Numbered from the stretch's first letter, positions 9,185-17,910 are shown. The stretch is 64,000 nucleotides of DNA from Rhodoflexus caldus (GCF_021206925.1 NZ_JAJPRF010000006.1:124001-188000); one strand, 5' to 3'. A program made the numbers and translations. The notes: generated from the letters alone by a model not told the origin.

Positions 9185-9835
9185 ATGCCAAACTTAGTAG
9201 CCGAATTGAACAGTTTAGACTTTAGCGTCTACATAGGCGGGCCGCTGCAGGCAGCAGTACAAGCCCAAAATGCAGCATCAATGGCGCAAGCGAGCTTTAT
9301 ACAAGCCGTAGGCTTTGAAACCATCCAAACAGATTCCGGTACCGCTACTCGGTTGCGATACGTAGATTTTTCTTTCAAAAAATCTGTCGCCAACCCGGAC
9401 TACGGTAAAACCTTAGAACAACTCAAACAGGAAGGGAGGGTTCCAAGTTCAGCAACCGCTATACCCGGTAACATCAAGGTAAGCGAGCGTTTTCTTGAAA
9501 ACGATGTAACAATCAAGGTGCCGTTCCTAACCATGCTGACCCTGCCTGCCCTGCGAATCGAGGAACTTACCATCGATTTCAATGCGAAACTGACTTCTAC
9601 GGAAACTTCCAATGTTTCCAGCGAGTTTGCGGCCAATGCAGAATTAGGCATTAATTACAAGATAGTCAATTTTAAAGCATCCGCATCATACAAACGGACT
9701 TCTACGAATGGTACAAGTGTAGAAAAAACCTACAATATGGGCGTTCGTGTCAGAGCAATTAACGATGAAATTCCTGCCGGTTTAGACAGAATCCTTACCA
9801 TGCTCGAAGACAGTATTGCCAGCGTTAACGGCTGA
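9185..9835 (+). CDS. DUF2589-family protein
   Basis: This is a 216-residue protein without signal peptide or membrane segment. It has the features I associate with DUF2589: an N-terminal GGPLQAAVQAQNAASMAQASFIQ segment (about residues 19-41), a central VPFLTMLTLPALRIEELTIDFNAKL strand-rich stretch, and a C-terminal VRAINDEIPAGLDRILTMLEDSI. The middle part has alternating hydrophobic residues and looks mainly beta. The function of the family is unknown to me. It opens a cassette with two unrecognised genes, and its N terminus (MPNLVAEL) resembles that of the next protein (MPTLNEYL). Assignment to the family is from memory of its consensus. Confidence 0.8.
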   Translation: MPNLVAELNSLDFSVYIGGPLQAAVQAQNAASMAQASFIQAVGFETIQTDSGTATRLRYVDFSFKKSVANPDYGKTLEQLKQEGRVPSSATAIPGNIKVSERFLENDVTIKVPFLTMLTLPALRIEELTIDFNAKLTSTETSNVSSEFAANAELGINYKIVNFKASASYKRTSTNGTSVEKTYNMGVRVRAINDEIPAGLDRILTMLEDSIASVNG

Positions 9836-9870
9836 TGGTTTCATATTGTTTTTCCGATAAACAAAACTGT

Positions 9871-9939
9871 ACGGGCAGCACAACTTGGATCATGTGCGCA
9901 ATCGCCATTGAGCAGATGCCGGAGCAACAGTCTGCCCGT
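9871..9939. repeat. Inverted repeat within the DUF2589 cassette
   Basis: ACGGGCAG (9871-9878) and CTGCCCGT (9932-9939) form a perfect 8-bp inverted repeat separated by 53 bp, in the 128-bp gap between the first two genes of the cassette. It could close a small RNA structure or be a regulator site. There is no T tract, so a terminator is unlikely. Confidence 0.4.
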
Positions 9940-9963
9940 CAGTCTAACTAACAGATTATCAAC

Positions 9964-10656
9964 ATGCCAACCCTGAATGAATACCTTGGTAGTATTGTGT
10001 CAAGTATTACCAATGCCAGAATGATGTCCGACGTACAAACCGTAAAAGTGGCGGAAGAATATGCTAAACATAATCTTCTCAAACACTTTTCCATCCCCAG
10101 AATGAAAATTGCCGACGTTGAAATGACAATTCCCGTGGCGTTGGAAGAACTCCGCGAAAAAACAATCGCGGCATTTGAACCTATTGACAGCAAAAAAATC
10201 AGCAATATTGTTTACAATGAACTCATCAAAAACTTGTCACTTTCAAGACTGAAAAGCGACATCAGACATTCCGTGCAAGATAAAATTTACCGACTGACAT
10301 TAGATTTTGAACAAAGTCTTCAAACAACCAACGACCTGAGTTATTTGAAAAAATACTGCTACGAAGTGGTCAGCATAGAAAAAGAACTTTTTCAGAGTAG
10401 AGACGGCTTAAAAAGAAAGATTGAAATCAACGAGCTCCCGCTTCACCTTGAAAAAATAATTTTACCGGAAATTAAGGTTGTCAATCAAAAGAAAGTGATT
10501 GAAGATTTAAACGTGATAGTTGAATCGCACAGATTGAGGGAGCAAAAAGCAGAAAATATTATCTACATCAAACTCAAAATCAGGGAAGACGGCATGGAAT
10601 GGGACAGGGCAGAAAAAGCAGACGGAAGCGTAGAATCGAAGTTACTACCCGAATAA
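9964..10656 (+). CDS. Uncharacterised protein of the DUF2589 cassette
   Basis: I do not recognise this 230-residue protein. It has no signal peptide or transmembrane helix. Residues 1-60 contain a helix, then SIPRMKIADVEMTIPVALEE, a beta stretch reminiscent in rhythm of the preceding DUF2589 protein. The rest is mainly charged and helical with many Lys and Glu residues. The C-terminal INELPLHLEKIILPEIKVV and IIYIKLKIREDGMEWDRA segments look beta. It is more A+T-rich than the housekeeping genes around it. Position and strand suggest it works with the flanking DUF2589 and 187-residue proteins. Confidence 0.75.
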   Translation: MPTLNEYLGSIVSSITNARMMSDVQTVKVAEEYAKHNLLKHFSIPRMKIADVEMTIPVALEELREKTIAAFEPIDSKKISNIVYNELIKNLSLSRLKSDIRHSVQDKIYRLTLDFEQSLQTTNDLSYLKKYCYEVVSIEKELFQSRDGLKRKIEINELPLHLEKIILPEIKVVNQKKVIEDLNVIVESHRLREQKAENIIYIKLKIREDGMEWDRAEKADGSVESKLLPE

Positions 10657-10674
10657 ATACTCTCAGTCGGCTAT

Positions 10675-11238
10675 ATGATAAGAAAATCGGCAATACAGTT
10701 AGCAAGTGCTTTGAACGCAAAGCTCATTGAGTTCCCCAAAATTGTAACCGGACTTGAACAAAAAGACATAGATTTTCTGAACGTTTTTTTGTCATGGATA
10801 AAGTCATGTGAGGAAATACTTGCAGCACATAATATCAGTTCGGTTGCTGAATTGGCAGGACTCAGAGGGAAGATTATTGCTGCCAAATTTTCCGACAATA
10901 ATAGCACAACCTCAGCTAAAAAGATACAGCAAAAAGTTGCGGCAGAATGCCTTTTTGATGCTCAAAAAATCGTTTTAGAAACCTTGAAACCTCTCGAGTT
11001 CAAATTAAATGAGTGTCGGGAGTTACTAAGACAACTGCTGCTCATTATTGCACAGACAAATGCCGTCAAATATGAAGACCATTTGCCGTTTGCTGCTTTT
11101 TTAGACAACATTTGGCAATTTATCATATCCAACGAGCAGCTGAAACCCGGAGCGGTAAAACTAAAAACCTTATTAACAGCTTCGGATATTCAGTTGCTTA
11201 TGGCAGAAGAAATTAATATGGAAGATTTTACAAGCTAA
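10675..11238 (+). CDS. Uncharacterised helical protein of the DUF2589 cassette
   Basis: I do not recognise this 187-residue protein. It is predicted by eye to be almost entirely alpha-helical, soluble and without signal peptide, for example LKPLEFKLNECRELLRQLLLII in the middle. It starts 18 bp after the preceding stop codon, so the two are almost certainly cotranscribed. Codon use is A+T-rich like the gene before it. The cassette ends here and is followed by an intergenic repeat and the convergent biotin carboxylase gene. Confidence 0.72.
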   Translation: MIRKSAIQLASALNAKLIEFPKIVTGLEQKDIDFLNVFLSWIKSCEEILAAHNISSVAELAGLRGKIIAAKFSDNNSTTSAKKIQQKVAAECLFDAQKIVLETLKPLEFKLNECRELLRQLLLIIAQTNAVKYEDHLPFAAFLDNIWQFIISNEQLKPGAVKLKTLLTASDIQLLMAEEINMEDFTS

Positions 11239-11288
11239 CAAACAGGCATGATGCGTTGAAAATTGCTTACCTGTTTTCTGCGCAACCA

Positions 11289-11364
11289 CTTATACAAAGC
11301 ACAAGTGGTTTGCAAAAAAAGTTATGCAAATTATTAAAAAGCAAAATAAATAAACCTGACAGGT
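11289..11364. repeat. Dispersed intergenic repeat, copy C
   Basis: This is the most diverged of three similar stretches of about 75 bp (others at 39447-39520 and 41689-41764). Shared blocks are TTATACAAA, GCxCAAG, GGTTTGC, GCAAATTATT-AAAA and CCTGACAGGT. Here an additional imperfect hairpin is formed by 11282-11291 and 11303-11313. The copy lies between convergent genes, 47 bp beyond the accC stop codon. Confidence 0.5.
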
Positions 11365-11411
11365 ACGTATAAAAAACGCACATGTGCAATTAAGACCGTC
11401 TATAATAGCGT

Positions 11412-12917
11412 TTACATTCGCGCACGACGTTTCCATGCAGAAGTTGCTGCCGTAGTTGGCGGGGCAGTTGCGATAACGGCAGGCGTGCCGGTTCCTTGTG
11501 CTAACAGGAAAGCAGCCAATGCCGCTGCCACGCGCTCCTCTTCGGGGCGGTTAGTACTTTGCAGAACCTCAGGGGTGAAATATTTTTCTACAAACTTGGT
11601 GTCAAATTGTCCGCTGATGAATGCCTCGTGGTTCAGTACGTAGGTACAGAAACCGAGCGTCGTCTGAATACCCGTAATTTGGTATTCCTCAATTGCCCGC
11701 AGCATTTTAGCAATGGCTTTGTTGCGGTCTTCGGCGTGGACAATCAGTTTGGCAATCATCGGGTCGTAGTAAATCGGGATGTCCATGCCTTGCTCGAAGC
11801 CGTCATCTACGCGGATGCCCGGCCCTTGCGGGCGCACGTAGGTATGCAGCTTGCCGATATCGGGCAGGAAGTTGTTGGCAGGGTCTTCGGCACATACGCG
11901 CACCTCAATGGCATGACCTTTAATTTGCAGGTCTTCCTGACGAATTGCCAATGCGTGCCCTTCGGCAACCAAAATTTGCTGACGCACCAAATCTACACCC
12001 GTAATCATCTCCGTAACGGGGTGCTCCACTTGCAGGCGCGTATTCATTTCAAGGAAATAAAACTCCAGCTTGTCATTGACGATAAATTCTACCGTTCCCG
12101 CACCGTAGTAGTTGCAGGCTCGCGCCACATCTACGGCACATTTGCCCATTGCTGCGCGAATTTCGGGAGTCAGCACGGCGGAAGGCGCTTCTTCTATCAC
12201 CTTCTGATGGCGGCGCTGGATGGAGCACTCGCGCTCGAACAAGTGGATGATATTGCCGTGTTTATCGCCCAGCACCTGAATCTCGATATGTCGCGGTGCG
12301 GTAACAAATTTTTCAATGAAAACTGCCCCGTCGCCGAACGCTGCCTGTGCTTCGCTGATGGCGCGATGCATTTGCTCCTCAAATTCTTCTTCGTGGTGCA
12401 CAAGGCGCATCCCTTTGCCGCCGCCGCCTGCACTGGCTTTAATCAGCACGGGGTAGCCGATTTCCGCCGCGCGCTGTTTAGCTGCCGCAATGTCGCTAAT
12501 GGCTTCCTCTGTGCCGGGCACAAGCGGAATGTTATAGCGTTTGGCGGCCAACTTGGCTGAAAGTTTGCTGCCCATCATCTCGATAGACTCGGGCGAAGGG
12601 CCGATGAAAATCAGCCCTGCTTCGCTGACCTTGCGCGAAAAAACAGCATTCTCGGAAAGAAAACCGTAGCCCGGATGAATGGCATCTACGCCCATTTGCA
12701 GGCTGATTTCAATGAGTTTATCCATCAGCAAGTAAGATTGGGCAGAGGGCGGAGGGCCAATGCAAACAGCCTCATCGGCAAAACGCACGTGCGGCGCATT
12801 GCGGTCGGCTTCGCTGTACACAGCAACGGTTTGAATACCCATTTCGCGTGCGGTACGCATCACACGCAATGCAATTTCGCCACGGTTGGCAACCAGAATC
12901 TTATGTATCTTGCGCAT
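11412..12917 (-). CDS. accC: Biotin carboxylase subunit of an acyl-CoA carboxylase
   Basis: This enzyme carboxylates the biotin carrier protein with bicarbonate and ATP, the first half-reaction of acetyl-CoA (or propionyl-CoA) carboxylase in the cytosol. The N-terminal KILVANRGEIALRV (residues 6-19), the glycine-rich ATP-grasp loop GGGGKGM (164-170), and the EMNTRLQVEHPVTE catalytic segment are all present. The frame extends 11 codons upstream, but the start was placed at MRKIHKILVANRG, which matches the family. At 501 residues it is about 50 longer than the E. coli enzyme; the extra is an Ala/Thr-rich tail ending WKRRARM. No biotin carrier or carboxyltransferase gene is adjacent, so whether it serves fatty-acid synthesis or another acyl-CoA carboxylase cannot be decided here. 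Confidence 0.93.
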   Translation of the reverse strand: MRKIHKILVANRGEIALRVMRTAREMGIQTVAVYSEADRNAPHVRFADEAVCIGPPPSAQSYLLMDKLIEISLQMGVDAIHPGYGFLSENAVFSRKVSEAGLIFIGPSPESIEMMGSKLSAKLAAKRYNIPLVPGTEEAISDIAAAKQRAAEIGYPVLIKASAGGGGKGMRLVHHEEEFEEQMHRAISEAQAAFGDGAVFIEKFVTAPRHIEIQVLGDKHGNIIHLFERECSIQRRHQKVIEEAPSAVLTPEIRAAMGKCAVDVARACNYYGAGTVEFIVNDKLEFYFLEMNTRLQVEHPVTEMITGVDLVRQQILVAEGHALAIRQEDLQIKGHAIEVRVCAEDPANNFLPDIGKLHTYVRPQGPGIRVDDGFEQGMDIPIYYDPMIAKLIVHAEDRNKAIAKMLRAIEEYQITGIQTTLGFCTYVLNHEAFISGQFDTKFVEKYFTPEVLQSTNRPEEERVAAALAAFLLAQGTGTPAVIATAPPTTAATSAWKRRARM

Positions 12918-13023
12918 ATCGGTCAGGAATGTGAGCAAAGCTAAGCGCAAACGGTCGCAAAAAAAAATTTTTGCCTAAGGCTTGCACGAACCAAAATTTC
13001 CCTTTTGTTTTGTGCCACTGTTC

Positions 13024-13107
13024 GCCCAGGTGGCGGAATCGGTAGACGCGCTGGTCTCAAACACCAGTGGTAGCAATACCGTGCCGGTTCGACCCCGGCC
13101 CTGGGTA
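13024..13107 (+). tRNA. tRNA-Leu (anticodon CAA)
   Basis: A complete class II cloverleaf can be drawn: acceptor arms 13024-13030 and 13100-13106 (last pair G-T), anticodon stem 13051-13055/13063-13067, CAA anticodon at 13058-13060, a long variable arm (GGTA/TACC) and T arm 13083-13099 with TTCGACC loop. The discriminator base is A. The 3' CCA is not encoded. It reads UUG codons. A terminator follows at once, so this is a single-gene transcript divergent from accC. Confidence 0.96.
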
Positions 13108-13114
13108 CAGCAAC

Positions 13115-13146
13115 AAGCCATCATCTCAACGGTGATGGCTTTTTTA
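13115..13146 (+). terminator. Terminator of the tRNA-Leu gene
   Basis: A 10-bp stem with one T-G wobble (13115-13124 with 13132-13141) and a 7-nt loop is followed by a run of T residues. Confidence 0.85.
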
Positions 13147-13157
13147 TTTGCAACAAT

Positions 13158-13195
13158 AAAAAACGGGTACCGCCAAAACTTGGAGATACCCGTTT
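13158..13195 (-). terminator. Terminator of the DUF2807 gene
   Basis: A perfect 9-bp stem (13161-13169 with 13187-13195, 17-nt loop) is followed on the minus strand by TTTATTG. It lies 24 bp past the stop codon of the convergent lipoprotein gene. Confidence 0.7.
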
Positions 13196-13218
13196 CTACG
13201 TGCGCACACGAAATTCTC

Positions 13219-13953
13219 TTACATTTTCACTACTCTGCCTGAACCTGTTGCATTTACATCAACACGTGCAGGATTGCCGCGATAATAAACCGACCCGCTA
13301 CCCGAAAGCCTTGCAGTGAGGCTGCTGTTTACTGCTATATTAGCATTTCCGCTACCGGAGATTATCATACGTGCAACTTCGGTGTTTAGTGTTGCTGCGT
13401 GATAGCTGCCGGAGCCGGTGATGGTTGCATCTTGCTGCATGGCACGGTTAAAGAGTGTTACAGAACCAGAACCGCTTATTTCAGTACGCACAGATGCTGC
13501 ATTTAAGCCAAGACTGACACTGCCGGAGCCGGTATTTACTACCACTATCGAGCCGGTTTGCCAAATATCACTGCTCATAATATTTCCTGAACCGGACGTA
13601 GTTACTTCGTTCAGTTCGGGCATGGTAAGGTAAACAGCAACTTCCTGACGTGTTGTCAGACATCCAATCATATCTACCTCAAGGGTTGCGCCGTTGAGTC
13701 GGGTACGCACATTGGGCAAAATATTACTCTCTGCACGTACACTGACTGAATAAGAAGGGCCTCGGCTGATGTAGATATTTGCAGAAGAAGAGTTTCTGAC
13801 TTTTTGGAAGTTTGCATGGTTGCGCGTTTCGGTCATGGTAATACCGTTGCCGCTGATGCAACCATTGGAAATAAAATCACCAATGCTGATAAAACAACTT
13901 TGAAGGCCGACCGCTATAAAGGCAATCAGCAAAAGGGACAGTCCCCGTTTCAT
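13219..13953 (-). CDS. DUF2807 lipoprotein
   Basis: This 244-residue protein starts with a lipoprotein signal peptide whose lipobox is LQSC (C20). The rest is a DUF2807/auto-transporter-adhesin head GIN-like domain: repeated short strands ending in GSG, such as TSGSGNIMSS, NTGSGSVSLG and SGSGSVTLFN, which form a right-handed beta-helix in related proteins. Such proteins sit in the outer membrane or periplasm. Their role is not established. It is a single-gene unit with its own terminator. Confidence 0.88.
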   Translation of the reverse strand: MKRGLSLLLIAFIAVGLQSCFISIGDFISNGCISGNGITMTETRNHANFQKVRNSSSANIYISRGPSYSVSVRAESNILPNVRTRLNGATLEVDMIGCLTTRQEVAVYLTMPELNEVTTSGSGNIMSSDIWQTGSIVVVNTGSGSVSLGLNAASVRTEISGSGSVTLFNRAMQQDATITGSGSYHAATLNTEVARMIISGSGNANIAVNSSLTARLSGSGSVYYRGNPARVDVNATGSGRVVKM

Positions 13954-14053
13954 AATGAGTAAAGTTTAAGTTAAAAATTTAATTTTGACGATTCACGCGA
14001 TTATACGCACGTTTTAAAGACAGGGTTGCAAGGATAAAGGTTGCCGAGGCGTA

Positions 14054-15001
14054 CTAAAAATTCAATACCCGCAGTGCATCTGCTTTATCGCGGTACAATT
14101 GATGTTGCATACTCTCCAAGCTGTCAAATTTTTCTTCGCCGCGCAGGTATGCTATCAGCTCAACTTGTAAAAAAGAGTCGTATATTTCTTCGTTAAAATC
14201 AAAAATATTAACCTCAATGGTGCGTTCTAACTGGCTGCCCAAAGTAGAACGAACGCCGATGTAGAGCATTCCATTGTATGTTGCCTGATTCAGGCGTACG
14301 CGCACGGCGTAAATACCGTCTTTGGGGATGAGTTTGTAGCTTTCACTGATGTACAGATTGGCGGTCGGGAAGCCGATGGTGCGCCCCAACTGATTGCCTT
14401 TCACTACTTTGCCGCAAAGCGTATAAGGTGCTGCCAAATAGCGATTGGCGGTTGCAATTTCGCCTTGTAACAGTGCATGGCGTATTTTGGTACTGCTGAC
14501 ACCAACTTGCTCTATATCCTGACGGGGGATTTCTTCCACAGCAAAGCCAAAGTGCTCTTCATTGGCTTTCAAAAAGTTGAAGTCGCCTGCGCGGTTTTTC
14601 CCGAAGCGGTGGTCATAGCCAATAATCAAACGCCGCGTATTGAGTCCGTTTATCAGTATTTGCTGTACGTACTCCTCGGGTGTCAGCGTGGAAAAGGTTT
14701 TATCAAACGGCAATACGACCAATCGGTCAATGCCAATGGCTGCCAGTGCTTCGGTTTTTTCGGCCAGCGTAGAAAGCAGTTTCAGGTCTTGCTGCTCAGG
14801 GAAAAGTACCAAGCGCGGATGCGGCCAAAAAGTAATGACCACGCTCTCGGCATTGGGGTCAAACTGCTTGATTTGGCGTGCCTCGGCCACTAACGATGAC
14901 AGAATTTTGCGATGCCCGACATGCACCCCGTCAAAAGTACCTTCCGTAACAATGGCATATGAAGGAGGTCTGTGCCCCGCTATTCCGTGCTGGACTTTCA
15001 T
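14054..15001 (-). CDS. ribF: Bifunctional riboflavin kinase/FAD synthetase
   Basis: This enzyme phosphorylates riboflavin to FMN and adenylylates FMN to FAD in the cytosol. The N-terminal nucleotidyltransferase domain has GTFDGVHVGHRKIL (about residues 22-35) and the C-terminal riboflavin-kinase domain has GRTIGFPTANL. The 315-residue length is standard. Its ATG overlaps the truB stop codon by four bases (ATGA), so translation is coupled to truB. The truB-ribF order is common in bacteria. No FMN riboswitch is seen, as expected for a gene inside an operon. Confidence 0.95.
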   Translation of the reverse strand: MKVQHGIAGHRPPSYAIVTEGTFDGVHVGHRKILSSLVAEARQIKQFDPNAESVVITFWPHPRLVLFPEQQDLKLLSTLAEKTEALAAIGIDRLVVLPFDKTFSTLTPEEYVQQILINGLNTRRLIIGYDHRFGKNRAGDFNFLKANEEHFGFAVEEIPRQDIEQVGVSSTKIRHALLQGEIATANRYLAAPYTLCGKVVKGNQLGRTIGFPTANLYISESYKLIPKDGIYAVRVRLNQATYNGMLYIGVRSTLGSQLERTIEVNIFDFNEEIYDSFLQVELIAYLRGEEKFDSLESMQHQLYRDKADALRVLNF

Positions 15002-15684
15002 TCTGTGGTTCGTTGTGCTTTAATTGCTTCAATGAGTTCGGGTAACTGCCAAGCGCTTTCCACCGCAAAATCGCCGATGCGAGTGCGCCGCAGACTGCCT
15101 AAGTATGCCCCCACCCCCAGTGCCTGTCCGAAATCGTGTGCCAAGCTGCGGATGTATGTGCCTTTGGAGCATACCACGCGAAAATGAACTACGGGGAAGG
15201 TAATTTGTTCCAGTTCAAAGCTGAAAATTTCTACCGGGCGCGGCTTGAGCGCTACCTCTTCGCCTCGACGGGCTTTCTTGTAGAGTCGTTCGCCATCCAC
15301 TTTGATAGCTGAAAAAACAGGGGGCAATTGCTCAATGGCACCCTTGAAACGGTTGGCAGCCTCGCGGAGCATCGCCTCGGTCAGGTGGCTGATGTCCACA
15401 GCCTCGGTAGGTTCGGTTTCTGCATCGTAGGAAGGGGTTGTTTGCCCTAACACGATTGTGCCTGTGTATTCTTTTACCTGCGCCTGATAGCTTTCTATCA
15501 GTTTGGTTTTTTTTCCTGTACAAAGAATCAGCAAACCGGTTGCCAGCGGGTCTAACGTACCCGCATGACCAATTTTCTTTTGCCGGATGGCATAGCGAAT
15601 TTTATTGACAACGTCAAAGGAAGTCCACTCGGCGGGTTTATCTACCAGCAGTACTTCTCCTGTTTCAAAATCAAATGGCGGCAT
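14998..15684 (-). CDS. truB: tRNA pseudouridine-55 synthase
   Basis: TruB converts U55 in the T-loop of tRNAs to pseudouridine. The catalytic motif GHAGTLDPLATGLL places the nucleophile at D45, and the N-terminal VLLVDKPAEWTSFDVV segment and KGTYIRSLAHDFG are also diagnostic. At 228 residues it is a short form lacking the C-terminal PUA domain, as is usual in Bacteroidota. It is cotranscribed with ribF through a four-base overlap. Confidence 0.95.
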   Translation of the reverse strand: MPPFDFETGEVLLVDKPAEWTSFDVVNKIRYAIRQKKIGHAGTLDPLATGLLILCTGKKTKLIESYQAQVKEYTGTIVLGQTTPSYDAETEPTEAVDISHLTEAMLREAANRFKGAIEQLPPVFSAIKVDGERLYKKARRGEEVALKPRPVEIFSFELEQITFPVVHFRVVCSKGTYIRSLAHDFGQALGVGAYLGSLRRTRIGDFAVESAWQLPELIEAIKAQRTTE

Positions 15685-15730
15685 AACGCAAAGTTATACC
15701 ATAAATTAACATATCGGTTGGGGATATTGC

Positions 15731-16171
15731 TTATGCTTGTTGCCGGGTGCTATATTCAACAAACCATTGCAAAGCAGAAGCCATCGTATCGGTATAATGC
15801 AGTTCAAATTTGAAGCCCATGCTTTGCAAGCCTTTGACAACTAAGGGCGTAGTCATGCGCTGCACCAAATTTTGTGACTGCACAACTATGCATCGGTAAG
15901 TTTTGTCGGCCTGCCTCAAAATACGCGGCGCGTAAATACCTGTAAACCAAGCCCTTCCAAGTGCAGGGTCGTATTCCAAAGCGGAGTAGTCGTAGATAAT
16001 ATCAAAACAGCCGGTGCGCTTATTAACCGCAAATGCTTCTTCAAATCCTGCTTTGTACTCGTCTAATTCTATGCGCCCTTTCATGCGGTAAATAATCACC
16101 CGCGGCGACTCCTGCAACAAAATTTCAATATTACCGCTTGGGCTTTGATAAAGTAGCGTTTGATTGTTCAT
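15731..16171 (-). CDS. Small uncharacterised protein, possibly STAS/SpoIIAA-like
   Basis: This 146-residue soluble protein has no signal peptide. Its pattern, with strands VIIYRMKGRI and CFDIIYDYSAL alternating with amphipathic helices, resembles the STAS/SpoIIAA-like fold found in many short Bacteroidota proteins. That assignment is tentative. It lies 46 bp upstream of truB on the same strand and may share its transcript, but no functional link is evident. Confidence 0.65.
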   Translation of the reverse strand: MNNQTLLYQSPSGNIEILLQESPRVIIYRMKGRIELDEYKAGFEEAFAVNKRTGCFDIIYDYSALEYDPALGRAWFTGIYAPRILRQADKTYRCIVVQSQNLVQRMTTPLVVKGLQSMGFKFELHYTDTMASALQWFVEYSTRQQA

Positions 16172-16261
16172 TCAGCTTATTAAAAAAACGACGCAAAATT
16201 ACATATGTGGGATTGGCCAACCAAATAACTCATATTAAGCCTTGTTTAATTTTTTGCCCCC

Positions 16262-17806
16262 TTACAAGTTTTCTATGTTGGCTAAGTAATACTCTGCCTG
16301 TGCCAGAATTTTTTCCCGCTCAGCATTTGCCATTTTGTCCCATGTTACGTACATCATGCCTATGCGGGGGTTGCGTGCCAATTTTTCGCGGTGGCGCTCA
16401 TAAAAATGCCAGTAAAGACTGTTAAACGGGCAGGCGCGGTCGCCGTGTTTCAGGTCTTTGCTGTAATGGCAACTCGTGCAGTAATCACTCATTTTGTGCA
16501 TGTAGTTGGCACTGCTCACATAGGGCTTCGTACCGACCATGCCGCCGTCGGCAAACTGACTCATGCCGCGAGTATTGGTAATTTCTACCCATTCGATGGC
16601 ATCTATGTAAATGCCTAAGTACCAGCGGTCTACCTCGTCGGGGTGGATACCTGCCAGCAATGCAAAATTGCCTGTAACCATCAACCGTTGGATATGGTGT
16701 GCATAGGCCTTTTGCAAGGACTGCCCGATGGCATGTTTGAGGCAGTTCATGTTGGTTCGGGCGTTCCAATACCATTGGGGCAGTGGGCGTTCGTGCCCAA
16801 AAAAGTTGAGTTCGGCATAGCGGGGCATCTGCGCCCAATACACACCGCGCATATATTCGCGCCAGCCGATAATTTGCCGCACAAAGCCTTCTATTTGCGC
16901 CAAACTGATGCGCGATTGATGATTACGCCAATGACTGACCGCTGCCTCAACAACTTCCAGCGGATGCAACAACTTTACATTCATTGCAAATGAAAGCCGC
17001 GAATGGAACAAATACGGATAACGACTTGCCATTGCGTCCTGATAGCTGCCAAATTCGGGCAAGCCGTAACGACAGAAATGAGCTAAAAGTTGCAAATTTT
17101 CTTCACGGGTGGTAAACCATTCAAAAGCCTCTATTTTAACGCTGCCAATTGTAGTAGGAGCTGCCTGTAAAACATCATGGTAAACTTCATTGACAACTTG
17201 CAACGAAGTTTCGGAAGGTTTCAGCGCAGGAGGCACAGGTGTTTTTCCGTCGTATTTTTTGCGATTCTCTGCATCGTAATTCCACTTGCCGCCTTCGGGT
17301 TCGCCCGATTCGTCAAGTAAAATTTTGTATTTCTTCCGCATGGCGCGGTAAAATGTTTCCATCAGGTAAGTTTTCTTACCTTTAAAAATTTCGGCCAGTT
17401 CCTCGCGACGCGTGAGAAAATGTTCGCTGTCGGCCATGTATGAAGGAATCGGCAACTGTCGGCAAAATTCAGCCAAATACACATCTAACCTGTACTCATC
17501 GGGTTGCTGGTATTCAAAGCGCTCTGCCCCGATGGCCTGCATAATTGTTGTAAGATTATCGGCAAAATTTTGCTTGTTATTTTTATCATTGATTGTCAAA
17601 TAAATCACTCTATGACCTTTTTGCCTTAGCTCATCGGCAAACTGCCGCATGGCTGCAAAAAAGGCAGTGATTTTCTGTATGTGATGCAGCACATAATCCG
17701 TTTCTTGACGAATTTCCATGAGTACATACGTTACATCGGGCGCAACATTGGCAAACCAACTGTGTCGGGCATTGAGCTGGTCGCCAAGCAAGAGGCGTAA
17801 GGTCAT
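16262..17806 (-). CDS. FeS-type photolyase/cryptochrome (PhrB-like)
   Basis: This 514-residue protein belongs to the deoxyribodipyrimidine photolyase-related family, FAD enzymes that carry a 4Fe-4S cluster and repair (6-4) photoproducts using light. The four cluster cysteines are C355, C443, C446 and C459. Their spacing is identical to that of Agrobacterium PhrB as I remember it (350, 438, 441, 454). The C-terminal FAD-binding half includes IIGWREYMRG and NTRGMSQFADGG. The 5' end of the frame extends 25 codons further but overlaps the divergent gene's leader, so MTLRLLLGDQL was taken as the start. It is divergent from the serine-hydrolase lipoprotein gene with 104 bp between starts. Confidence 0.9.
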   Translation of the reverse strand: MTLRLLLGDQLNARHSWFANVAPDVTYVLMEIRQETDYVLHHIQKITAFFAAMRQFADELRQKGHRVIYLTINDKNNKQNFADNLTTIMQAIGAERFEYQQPDEYRLDVYLAEFCRQLPIPSYMADSEHFLTRREELAEIFKGKKTYLMETFYRAMRKKYKILLDESGEPEGGKWNYDAENRKKYDGKTPVPPALKPSETSLQVVNEVYHDVLQAAPTTIGSVKIEAFEWFTTREENLQLLAHFCRYGLPEFGSYQDAMASRYPYLFHSRLSFAMNVKLLHPLEVVEAAVSHWRNHQSRISLAQIEGFVRQIIGWREYMRGVYWAQMPRYAELNFFGHERPLPQWYWNARTNMNCLKHAIGQSLQKAYAHHIQRLMVTGNFALLAGIHPDEVDRWYLGIYIDAIEWVEITNTRGMSQFADGGMVGTKPYVSSANYMHKMSDYCTSCHYSKDLKHGDRACPFNSLYWHFYERHREKLARNPRIGMMYVTWDKMANAEREKILAQAEYYLANIENL

Positions 17807-17910
17807 GCTTTTATTTTGATTGATTACGTTATCAACACGCAAAAAACATTTATGTTTTGCAACCATTAAACCCGCAGACAAAGAGGCTGTCTTATTTGAA
17901 AAACATACCT

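Noticed and set aside
11559-12560. A 333-residue plus-strand open frame opposite accC
   Set aside because: It is fully antisense to a strongly supported biotin carboxylase gene and shows no family motif. Its length is explained by codon bias.
14941-15001. A possible FMN riboswitch for ribF
   Set aside because: The ribF start codon overlaps truB and there is no leader to hold a riboswitch.
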